Part shown: positions 1 to 5,245 of the stretch, piece by piece | Layout of the letters: each line of letters opens with the position of its first letter | Position numbering within the stretch: position 1 is the first letter of the stretch | Assembly: GCA_964566145.1 (NCBI GenBank) | Contig: CAZMHN010000027.1 | Location: forward strand, 1-8,348 | Reading direction: 5' to 3' | Source of the DNA: CAZMHN01 sp964566145 | GTDB lineage: Bacteria > Patescibacteriota > Patescibacteriia > Veblenbacterales > UBA10138 | Length of the DNA stretch: 8,348 nt | Notes under the pieces: model-generated | What the model was told of the DNA's origin: nothing | The model's database searches: none | What the model saw: the letters and a program-made list of their open reading frames with translations, nothing else | Program-made: the position numbers and the translations under genes

Positions 1-233
1 CTCAGTTCGGATTGCAGGCTGCAACTCGCCTGCATGAAGCTGGAATCGCTAGTAAACGCGCGTCAGCCATAGTGCGTTGAATACGTTCTCGGGTTTTGTA
101 CACACCGCCCGTCACGTCAAGAGAGTCGGTAATACCCGAATCCGCGTGAAGCGAGAGAAGGTAGGACCGATGATAGGGACGAAGTCGTAACAAGGCAGCC
201 GTAGCGGAAGCTGTGGCTGGATCACCTCCTTTC
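1..233 (+). rRNA. rrs: 16S ribosomal RNA, 3' end (partial)
   Basis: This is the 3' portion of the small-subunit rRNA; the gene begins left of the window. Universal landmarks are visible: GGAATCGCTAGTAA near 42-55, TTGTACACACCGCCCGTC near 97-114, GAAGTCGTAACAAGG at 181-195, the helix-45 hairpin with its GGAA tetraloop (206-209, target of the KsgA-type dimethylase), and the tail GGATCACCTCCTTTCT ending near 233. The anti-Shine-Dalgarno CCTCC is intact, so SD-led initiation should be possible in this organism. Helix 44 is short compared with E. coli, and the sequence TTCTCGGGTTTTGTACACACC departs from the usual TTCCCGGGCCTTGTACACACC; both suggest Patescibacteria/Parcubacteria. The exact mature 3' end is uncertain by a few bases. 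No 23S rRNA follows. Confidence 0.97.
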
Positions 234-370
234 TAGGGAGTCTTTCTCTAGGGCTGGACACACTGCCAATTCCTTCGGGAAGCGATGTCGTGTCTGGCTG
301 AAGGTCGACCCGTATTATAACGGGAACTTCCGGGATTTTTCCTATCACTTTGTCAGAGATGACAACAAAA
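234..370 (+). other. 16S 3' trailer spacer with several hairpins
   Basis: This stretch between the 16S 3' end and the terminator contains no 23S, 5S or plus-strand tRNA. It is rich in small inverted repeats. CTAGGGAG (233-240) pairs, with G-U wobbles, with TTCTCTAG (244-251). TTCC-TTCG-GGAA near 270-281 is a UUCG-type tetraloop hairpin inside a longer imperfect GGACAC/GTGTCT stem. CCCGT-ATTATA-ACGGG spans about 309-324. TTGTCA-GAGA-TGACAA (350-365) has a GNRA loop. I infer a processed rRNA trailer, since the 3' flank of 16S normally pairs with the 5' leader to form an RNase III site, but the leader is outside the window and the pairing cannot be tested here. Confidence 0.5.
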
Positions 371-398
371 CCGTCCCGCATATGCGGGACGGTTTTTT
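367..398. terminator. bidirectional intrinsic terminator between 16S and tRNA-Ile
   Basis: A perfect inverted repeat at 371-392 folds as CCGTCCCGC / GCGGGACGG (9 bp) with an ATAT loop. It is preceded by AAAA (367-370) and followed by TTTTTT (393-398). The A-tract and T-tract let it work in both directions: it ends the plus-strand 16S transcript and the minus-strand tRNA-Ile transcript. Its position directly after the 16S trailer shows that the rRNA transcript stops here rather than running into a 23S gene. Confidence 0.92.
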
Positions 399-404
399 GT
401 ACCT

Positions 405-481
405 TGGTGGGTGTGGATGGAGTCGAACCATCGACCTCCTCATTATCAGTGAGGTGCTCTAACCAACTGAGCTACACACCC
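405..481 (-). tRNA. tRNA-Ile (anticodon GAT), CCA encoded
   Basis: On the minus strand this folds as a complete tRNA. The acceptor stem is GGGTGTG/CACACCC (475-481 with 409-415). The D-arm contains AGCTCAGTTGGTTAGAGC. The anticodon stem is CCTCA/TGAGG with loop CTGATAA (443-449), giving anticodon GAT at 445-447. The T-arm contains GGTTCGACTCC. The discriminator A is at 408 and an encoded CCA at 405-407. The base after the anticodon (position 37) is A, as required for the t6A modification expected on tRNAs reading ANN codons. It is transcribed toward the 16S gene, unlike the common 16S-Ile-Ala-23S order in which tRNA-Ile lies in the rRNA operon on the same strand. Confidence 0.98.
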
Positions 482-502
482 AAAAAATAAACAAGCGGAA
501 GT

Positions 503-531
503 ATCGTAGCAGGATAGGAGCGGCGAATCAA
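503..531 (-). promoter_or_regulatory. sigma-70-type promoter of tRNA-Ile
   Basis: On the minus strand a -35-like TTGATT (531-526), a 17-nt spacer and a -10-like TACGAT (508-503) are in good register. TGC directly before the -10 gives an extended -10 (TGCTACGAT). Transcription should start near 496, about 15 nt before the tRNA 5' end at 481. It lies in the short space after the tsaE stop; I see no terminator between tsaE and the tRNA, so read-through from tsaE is also possible. Confidence 0.65.
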
Positions 532-550
532 GCCCCCTGAGGAAGTCCGT

Positions 551-994
551 TTACGAGAGTTCAATGTGCCGCTCGTGTTCGTTTTTCCCGTGGCGCAGAG
601 TGATAGTTAGGGCGCCCCGCGGCTTCCGCTTCATGCGTTCGGACCACTCAATGGCCGTAACCGCGTCCGGCTGTTCAAGGTAGTCAGTAAGGCCGATGGC
701 CGTGAGTTCGGCACCCGGTATGCGGTAGCAGTCTACGTGTACGAACCGGCGCACTGATTTGCGTCCTGTTTCATACACTTTCATGAGCACGAATGTCGGG
801 CTCGTGATTGCCGTACGCACGCCCAAGCCCTTAGCCAGCCCTTTCAGGAACGTGGTTTTGCCGGCACCCAAGGTGCCGCGAAGCAAAAGCACTTCGCCGC
901 CAACCAGCTGTTTGGCTAATTCCTTGCCCACGCGTTCGGTTTCTGCGGCCGAGCGTGTAACAATGCGCAGGCCGGTTGGCGTCTGTTTGTTCAT
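551..994 (-). CDS. tsaE: TsaE, ATPase of tRNA t6A biosynthesis
   Basis: TsaE is the small P-loop ATPase that works with TsaB-TsaD to install threonylcarbamoyl on A37 of tRNAs decoding ANN codons, in the cytoplasm. The 147-residue protein has the family's usual size. Visible motifs are the Walker A GTLGAGKTT (residues 40-48), SPTF (65-68, switch region), HVDCYRI (86-92, Walker-B-like, family form H-x-D-x-YR) and EWSER (116-120, family form EW.E). The ATG at 994 is preferred because the N-terminus then matches TsaE length and because a TGCTATACT promoter element lies just upstream. Nothing resembling a Shine-Dalgarno precedes it and the mRNA is predicted to be leaderless. It sits next to tRNA-Ile(GAT), a likely substrate; tsaD is about 1.6 kb upstream in a separate unit. 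TsaB and TsaC are not in the window. Confidence 0.95.
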   Translation of the reverse strand: MNKQTPTGLRIVTRSAAETERVGKELAKQLVGGEVLLLRGTLGAGKTTFLKGLAKGLGVRTAITSPTFVLMKVYETGRKSVRRFVHVDCYRIPGAELTAIGLTDYLEQPDAVTAIEWSERMKRKPRGALTITLRHGKNEHERHIELS

Positions 995-1003
995 GACGAT
1001 TGT

Positions 1004-1012
1004 AGTATAGCA
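1004..1012 (-). promoter_or_regulatory. extended -10 promoter of tsaE (leaderless start)
   Basis: On the minus strand TGC-TATACT (1012-1004) is a near-consensus extended -10. No -35 is visible at 16-18 nt; that position falls inside the antiporter terminator hairpin. A start site about 7 nt beyond the -10 would be near 997, only about 3 nt before the ATG at 994, so the transcript should be essentially leaderless. The plus-strand 13-mer AGTATAGCAAAAC (1004-1016) occurs again, exactly, at 6382-6394 before htrA. Confidence 0.6.
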
Positions 1013-1041
1013 AAACCCCTCCGAAGATTCCGGAGGGGTTT
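1012..1041 (-). terminator. intrinsic terminator of the antiporter gene
   Basis: The stem CCCCTCCG (1016-1023) / CGGAGGGG (1031-1038) has a 7-nt loop, extended by AAA/TTT pairs. On the minus strand it is followed by TTTT (1015-1012). It lies 13 nt past the antiporter stop codon. Its T-tract directly forms the upstream part of the tsaE extended -10 element, so terminator and promoter overlap. Confidence 0.85.
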
Positions 1042-1054
1042 GGAATCGCGTTGT

Positions 1055-2491
1055 TTAGGCCGCGGCAGGGAGCGGCTTTGGTTTGCGCTTCAGTAGGAAG
1101 GTGAGTATGGGCGGCGTCAGGAGCGTGGTCAGGATTATCATGATGACTATCATAGAGAACACCTGGTCGGAGACCACACCTAGACCCTTGCCGATGGTGG
1201 CGAAGATGAGCCCGACTTCTCCGCGCGGGACCATGCCCCAACCTACGATTTGCTTATCTACCTTGCCGGCCACGAGTCCGGATACTATCTTGCCGACGAA
1301 GGCCACTACCGTGATGCCGAGTGCGGTCATGAGGATGGGGAGATTGAACATGGTTTCTAGCCTCACGTCCATGCCGGTTTTTACGAAGAAGATGGGCACC
1401 AGGAAGAAGCCTAAGGGTTCGAGGATGTCCTCGATGTGACGGTGCGAATGGCGCTCCAGCACTTGCCCCACACGCTCGCGCGTTGTTGCGTCAGCAGTCT
1501 CCAAGCTCTGTTTTACATCCTCCACAATCGTCGGGTCTTGGAAGTATTTGAAGTGTACCGGGTCCAGCACCAGTCCGGCCGCGAATGCGCCCACGATCGG
1601 TGCCAGACCTATTTCCTGCGCTAGGTAGGCGAAGACGAGGCCGAAGGAAACCGCCAGTGTGAACTTCATGCCCGTGCCGGTGTGGATTTTGGACAGGAGC
1701 TGTCCGAGCCTGGGAGCCAGTAGCTGGCCTATGACTATGGAACCGGCCAGGAAGAGTATGGCCTTGGCCGTTATCCAAGTGACGGCACCCAAGGAAACGG
1801 CCCCCAAGGACACAATGGCCGATACCACCGCCAGTATGATGAGCCCCATGACGTCGTCGATGACTGCGGCACCTAAGACGATTTGCGCCTCAGGAGTGTG
1901 GAGCTTGCCCAGGTCCTTGAACACGCGTGCCGTGATGCCGACCGACGTGGCCGTGAGAGTGGCGCCCAGGAACAGATAGGCGCTAGAGGATAGGCCGGGT
2001 AAAAGCCATGGCCCTATGAGGTAGGTGCCGAGCACGAACGGCGCCACCACCCCGACCGTGGCCACGATAAAGGCGCGCAAGCCCACCGCCTTCATTTTGG
2101 CGATGTTGCTTTCCAGGCCGATTTGGAACAGAAGCACCACCACCCCGAGTTCGGCCAAGAAGGTGATTATGGAATCCTGCTTGATGGGCTCGAACAGGTG
2201 CAGGCCCGCGAGCGCCAGGTTGCCAAGGATGACGCCGATGACCAGTTCGCCCAGTACCGAAGGCTGGCCCCAGCGTTCCACCAGGCTCGATACTTTGGCG
2301 GCCAGTAGTATGACGGCTATGGCCAGGAACGTGGCGCCGACTGTGTGGACGGCGGCTCCGCCCTCACTGCCGCCGCTGGCGAAGGCTAACTGCGCCATAA
2401 GCGTACCAGCTATGACGGCGATAGGCAGGAAACGGCGCGTGAATTTTGGATTGAGCATACGGTGCATGGATAAAAAGCGTGCAAATTGCAT
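1055..2491 (-). CDS. CPA2-family cation/proton antiporter (Kef/NapA-like)
   Basis: A polytopic membrane protein (478 aa) of the monovalent cation:proton antiporter-2 family, expected to exchange Na+ or K+ for H+ across the cytoplasmic membrane. Family marks are LGELVIGVILG (79-89), TATSVGITARVF in the unwound-helix region (170-181), VIDDVMGL (210-217) with the Asp pair D212-D213 typical of electrogenic transporters, GAFAAGLVLDP (311-321), a conserved-position Lys K401, and PRGEVGLIFA (422-431). There are about 12-13 hydrophobic helices. It ends in a short basic tail, without the TrkA-N/RCK domain of full Kef channels. A loop at about 322-358 is charged and contains HSHRH (348-352). A hydrophobic stretch at 20-38 ending AFASGG looks like a signal peptide or extra helix. 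The ATG at 2491 has an RBS-like GAGGAAGG; Met9 and Met12 are alternative starts. Ion specificity is not decidable from sequence. Confidence 0.9.
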   Translation of the reverse strand: MQFARFLSMHRMLNPKFTRRFLPIAVIAGTLMAQLAFASGGSEGGAAVHTVGATFLAIAVILLAAKVSSLVERWGQPSVLGELVIGVILGNLALAGLHLFEPIKQDSIITFLAELGVVVLLFQIGLESNIAKMKAVGLRAFIVATVGVVAPFVLGTYLIGPWLLPGLSSSAYLFLGATLTATSVGITARVFKDLGKLHTPEAQIVLGAAVIDDVMGLIILAVVSAIVSLGAVSLGAVTWITAKAILFLAGSIVIGQLLAPRLGQLLSKIHTGTGMKFTLAVSFGLVFAYLAQEIGLAPIVGAFAAGLVLDPVHFKYFQDPTIVEDVKQSLETADATTRERVGQVLERHSHRHIEDILEPLGFFLVPIFFVKTGMDVRLETMFNLPILMTALGITVVAFVGKIVSGLVAGKVDKQIVGWGMVPRGEVGLIFATIGKGLGVVSDQVFSMIVIMIILTTLLTPPILTFLLKRKPKPLPAAA

Positions 2492-2497
2492 AAGGGC

Positions 2498-2505
2498 CCT
2501 TCCTC
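2498..2505 (-). promoter_or_regulatory. ribosome binding site of the antiporter gene
   Basis: Minus-strand GAGGAAGG (2505-2498) lies 6-10 nt before the ATG at 2491 and can pair with the 16S CCTCC tail. Its end overlaps the 10-nt palindrome AAGGGCCCTT (2492-2501). It supports the most upstream ATG over the two internal Met codons. Confidence 0.5.
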
Positions 2506-2512
2506 TTGTTTA

Positions 2513-2534
2513 CGCTCCCTGCGTTTTGGGAGCG
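2513..2534 (-). promoter_or_regulatory. hairpin in the antiporter mRNA leader
   Basis: A 7-bp inverted repeat, CGCTCCC (2513-2519) and GGGAGCG (2528-2534), encloses an 8-nt loop. If transcription starts near 2568 it sits in the 5' leader between an A-rich stretch and the ribosome binding site. It could affect stability or translation. In the plus direction it is followed by a T-rich run, but no plus-strand gene precedes it, so I do not call it a terminator. Confidence 0.4.
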
Positions 2535-2575
2535 ATGGTTTTTGTTTTTACCTGCGGCAAAATAGGTCGAGGATA

Positions 2576-2603
2576 AGTAAATCATCCCCGCCAGGAAAGT
2601 CAA
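2576..2603 (-). promoter_or_regulatory. candidate promoter of the antiporter gene
   Basis: On the minus strand TTGACT (2603-2598), a 16-nt spacer and TTTACT (2581-2576), preceded by TGA as an extended -10, form a plausible sigma-70 promoter. It would give a leader of about 75-80 nt, the longest of the minus-strand genes here. The -10 matches consensus at four of six positions, so this is a moderate call. Confidence 0.45.
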
Positions 2604-2622
2604 TCCTGCGGCTTTTTGTAAC

Positions 2623-3657
2623 TCACCACAGCTCCCAGTTGGCCTTGGCCACGAGTGTTTTCCAGGTATGGCGGTACTTGGCCACGCCGTTTCGTTTGGC
2701 CTCCAGTGCGCCGGCGAACGCTACCATGGCCGCGTTGTCGCCGCTGTACCGAAGGTCCACCGGCAGGAACCGCAATCCCTGTTCTCGGCAGGCCGCGCCC
2801 AGCCTTTGGCGTAAGTGTTGGTTGGCGGCTACGCCGCCCGAGAGCAGGAGCGTACGCGCTTTGGCTCTCTCTGCGGCGCGCATGGTCTTGGCAACGAGTA
2901 CGTCCACGGCCGCGGCTTGGAACGAAGCGCACACATCGGCGCGCTGTCGCCGGTTTAGCTTTTTGCCCTCAATGGCATAGCGAACAGAAGTCTTGAGGCC
3001 GGCAAAACTGAAGTTCAGGTCGTTCGTTTTCAGCATGGGCCGCGGAAAGGCGTAGGCCTCCGGGCTGCCTTGCGCCGCCATCCGGGAAACCCTGGGGCCG
3101 CCTGGGTAAGGCAGTTTCAAAAGTTTCCCGACCTTGTCAAAAGCTTCCCCGGATGCGTCGTCGAGCGTACGCCCGAGAAGCTTCCAGGATGCGATGGAGG
3201 CAAGCTTATACAGTTCAGTGTGTCCGCCGGATACGATCAGCGCGACCGCAGGCCAGGCGGAACGTTTGGCCGCCAATTTCCACGCCTCTGCCGACAAGAA
3301 CGGGCTTGTAAGGTGCGCGGCAATGTGGTTCACGGGTACGAGCGGCTTGTTCCAGGCCAGCGCCAGTGCTTTGGCCGTTTCCACTCCCACATGGAGCGAG
3401 GTGATGAGTCCGGGGCCGGCCGTGACCGCAAGCGCGTCCAATTCATCCGGTTTTATCTTGGCCCGAGCAAGTGTTTCGTGAAGCAGGGGGATGATGGTCT
3501 CGGCGTGCCGCCTGGCGGCCAGCTCTGGCACGACTCCGCCCCACTTGGCGTGGAGCTTTACCTGGGAGGCTATGGTATGCGCCAGCAGTCTAAGCCTGGC
3601 GCCGGAGAGCTCCAGTACCGCCAGCGATGTTTCGTCGCACGAGGTTTCTATTCCGAG
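2623..3657 (-). CDS. tsaD: TsaD, tRNA A37 threonylcarbamoyltransferase (N-terminal codons lost in gap)
   Basis: TsaD transfers the threonylcarbamoyl group from TC-AMP to A37 of ANN-decoding tRNAs, acting with TsaB and TsaE. The reading frame continues upstream of the GTG at 3531 to the gap edge: codons from 3657 read LGIETSCDETSLAV, the classic TsaD N-terminus, so only about 3-6 residues are missing. Counting from that Leu, visible motifs are the metal-binding HIAAH (H111, H115), SGGHTEL (143-149), DDASGEAFDK (166-175), SFAGLKTS (207-214), SGGVAAN (253-259) and YSGDNAAM (294-301). The 344 visible residues match the family's length of about 335-345. It ends at a TGA and is followed by the antiporter leader. 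Start codon, RBS and promoter lie in the gap, so its regulation cannot be judged. The GTG at 3531 encodes the Val of GGVVPELA and is not the start. Confidence 0.96.
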   Translation of the reverse strand, partial: LGIETSCDETSLAVLELSGARLRLLAHTIASQVKLHAKWGGVVPELAARRHAETIIPLLHETLARAKIKPDELDALAVTAGPGLITSLHVGVETAKALALAWNKPLVPVNHIAAHLTSPFLSAEAWKLAAKRSAWPAVALIVSGGHTELYKLASIASWKLLGRTLDDASGEAFDKVGKLLKLPYPGGPRVSRMAAQGSPEAYAFPRPMLKTNDLNFSFAGLKTSVRYAIEGKKLNRRQRADVCASFQAAAVDVLVAKTMRAAERAKARTLLLSGGVAANQHLRQRLGAACREQGLRFLPVDLRYSGDNAAMVAFAGALEAKRNGVAKYRHTWKTLVAKANWELW

Positions 3658-3757
3658 NNNNNNNNNNNNNNNNNNNNNNNNNNNNNNNNNNNNNNNNNNN
3701 NNNNNNNNNNNNNNNNNNNNNNNNNNNNNNNNNNNNNNNNNNNNNNNNNNNNNNNNN
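3658..3757. other. 100-N assembly gap
   Basis: Exactly 100 undetermined bases, the usual placeholder for a gap of unknown length. It removes the tsaD start codon and promoter. The true distance between tsaD and the divergent FN3 gene is therefore unknown, and another small gene could be hidden here. The join itself is a scaffolding inference. Confidence 0.98.
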
Positions 3758-3802
3758 GAACGTTATAGTTGTGAGGCGGTGGCCGGGTTCGCCCCGTAGC
3801 CC

Positions 3803-3831
3803 TTGACTTTTTCCGGGAAGTATGCTATGTT
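3803..3831 (+). promoter_or_regulatory. sigma-70-type promoter of the FN3 protein gene
   Basis: TTGACT (3803-3808), a 17-nt spacer and TATGTT (3826-3831) are in ideal register, with TGC immediately before the -10 (TGCTATGTT). The start site should be near 3838, giving a leader of only 10 nt to the TTG at 3848 or 19 nt to the ATG at 3857. No Shine-Dalgarno is seen before either. Confidence 0.7.
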
Positions 3832-3856
3832 TTCCAGTTCGTAACATTTGAACCCT

Positions 3857-5194
3857 ATGAGCCTATTCAGCAGGACAATCGTAATAATTTCGATTCTGGC
3901 CGTGTCAGCGGCCTGGGTTCCCGCGGCTAAAGCGGCCGGACCCGTCATTAGCGCTGTCACGGTGGAGAACGTGGCTTCCACTCTGGGGGAACAGGCACAC
4001 GTCGAAATTTCGTTCCAGACCAACGAGATGGCTATGGCGTGGATAGATTACGGCACTACCACGGCCTACGGCATGTTCCTGGGTTCTTCCACCTACGCTA
4101 CACAGCACGAGATACCCCTGACGCGCCTGGCGAGCAACACTACGTACCACTTCCGCATTACGGCCCGCAACCAGTCCGGCCAAGAGACCGTTTCGTTCGA
4201 CCAGACTTTCCAATCCAAGAAAGCGGTTGCATCCAAGGACGGCACGGGTACGACCCCGTCCATCACCGACATGCGCCTGAAGCACCTGGGGCCGACCTAC
4301 GCCATTTTCACCTGGCTCACGGACGTGGAAGCGCAGGGTACGGTCGAGTACTCGACCATAGAGAACTTCAGCCGCCCAAACCGCGTCAGCGGTTCCAAGC
4401 GTCTGACTCAGCACGAGGTGGTGGTTTCCAGGCTCAAGCCCAATACGCGGTATTATTACCGCATCGTGGCCAAGCATGAGGACGGCGGCCAAGGCATGGC
4501 CAACGTGCAGACTTTCGTGACCCCGGGACAAGACCAGAGTTCTACGGATTTCCAGATTGAGCGCTTGTCGCCGGTGTCCTGGCCGGATTCGCTGGTCGGA
4601 GACACTTGGCTCACGGTGCGCTGGCACACGGACGAGCCTTCCAAGGGTACGGTCACGATCAAGGCTCTGGACCGCGGCGTGCGCGGCGGCAAGGCCGCGG
4701 AAACCACGTACGAGACCGAACACGCCGTTACCCTGACGAACCTAAACCCGAATTCCCGTTACGACCTTAGCATTTCCGCTTCCAGCGTTACCGGCAAGCG
4801 CGCCACCAGCGGTACGGTAAGCCTGGCTACTTCCCTGGCGCCCCGTTCACCGCTTCTGCCGCAACTGGCTTCGACCAGCGCCACGCCGCGCGTGGCCGGA
4901 GCCTCCACCTCATGCTATCGGGCTGACTGGACTTACGGACAGTGCCGCAACCTGAACGAGGAGCGCGCCAAAGCCGTGGAACTCAAGGCTTATCTGAACC
5001 GGGTGTACAAGAACCGCGTGCCGCCTGCGGCGCTCAGGAACTGGTACACGCTCGTGAACGCCTATACCTACGGCGGATATCCCAAGGAAGCAATCGTGAA
5101 GGCCGTGAAGTTCGGGGGCAAGACCGTGCACCCCACCATCCCGTTCTCGTCCTGGCAAAAGTCGAAGGACTACCAGAACTACATCAGTCGATAA
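3857..5194 (+). CDS. secreted protein with three fibronectin-III-like domains
   Basis: A predicted exported protein of 445 aa. Residues 1-27 form a signal peptide: a short basic N-terminus, a hydrophobic core and an AKAAG cleavage-like site. Three tandem FN3-like beta-sandwich domains follow, at about 28-120, 134-223 and 230-325. Each carries the typical end pattern L..L.PNT.Y.Y.I.A, seen as LASNTTYHFRITA, LKPNTRYYYRIVA and LNPNSRYDLSISA. A Ser/Pro/Thr-rich linker (326-350) leads to a C-terminal region (353-445) with the protein's only two cysteines (CYRADWTYGQC) and a mostly helical segment with PKEAIVKAVKFGG and HPTIPFSSW. I do not recognise that region. No sortase motif or C-terminal membrane anchor is visible. 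FN3 repeats suggest adhesion or envelope scaffolding, which is inference. A TTG at 3848 in frame is an alternative start. It is convergent with htrA. Confidence 0.8.
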   Translation: MSLFSRTIVIISILAVSAAWVPAAKAAGPVISAVTVENVASTLGEQAHVEISFQTNEMAMAWIDYGTTTAYGMFLGSSTYATQHEIPLTRLASNTTYHFRITARNQSGQETVSFDQTFQSKKAVASKDGTGTTPSITDMRLKHLGPTYAIFTWLTDVEAQGTVEYSTIENFSRPNRVSGSKRLTQHEVVVSRLKPNTRYYYRIVAKHEDGGQGMANVQTFVTPGQDQSSTDFQIERLSPVSWPDSLVGDTWLTVRWHTDEPSKGTVTIKALDRGVRGGKAAETTYETEHAVTLTNLNPNSRYDLSISASSVTGKRATSGTVSLATSLAPRSPLLPQLASTSATPRVAGASTSCYRADWTYGQCRNLNEERAKAVELKAYLNRVYKNRVPPAALRNWYTLVNAYTYGGYPKEAIVKAVKFGGKTVHPTIPFSSWQKSKDYQNYISR

Positions 5195-5200
5195 GATATG

Positions 5201-5232
5201 AAAAACACCCCGCTGTAAGGCGGGGTGTTTTG
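5201..5232. terminator. bidirectional terminator between FN3 gene and htrA
   Basis: The stem ACACCCCGC (5205-5213) / GCGGGGTGT (5220-5228) has a 6-nt loop. It is flanked by an A-run (5201-5205) and a T-run (5228-5231). It sits 10 nt after the FN3 stop and 17 nt beyond the htrA stop, and serves both convergent genes. Confidence 0.9.
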
Positions 5233-5245
5233 ATTTTCATGGAAA

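Noticed and set aside
314..319. Minus-strand TATAAT, a perfect -10 hexamer in the 16S trailer
   Set aside because: There is no -35 at 16-18 nt and no TG extension. Transcription would run antisense into 16S, and the hexamer sits in the loop of a CCCGT/ACGGG hairpin, which explains it better.
2025..2576. Long plus-strand open frame (183 codons) opposite the antiporter
   Set aside because: It lies antisense to the strongly recognised antiporter gene, has a low-complexity Ser/Thr/Pro/Met-rich translation typical of GC-rich shadows, and has no promoter or RBS.
2623..3531. tsaD starting at GTG 3531
   Set aside because: The frame stays open upstream and encodes the conserved TsaD N-terminus LGIETSCDET up to the gap, so 3531 is an internal Val codon.
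3762..3767. Minus-strand TATAAC just right of the gap as a tsaD -10
   Set aside because: No -35 or TG extension is visible, and the distance to the tsaD start is unknown because of the gap.
3779..3802. GGGTTCGCCCC resembling a tRNA T-arm
   Set aside because: The stem does not pair as a T-arm, and no acceptor, D or anticodon arm can be built around it on either strand.
3905..4723. Minus-strand open frame of 272 codons across the FN3 gene
   Set aside because: It is rich in Arg/Gly/His with no domain pattern. The plus-strand frame has a signal peptide, three FN3 repeats, a good promoter and a terminator.
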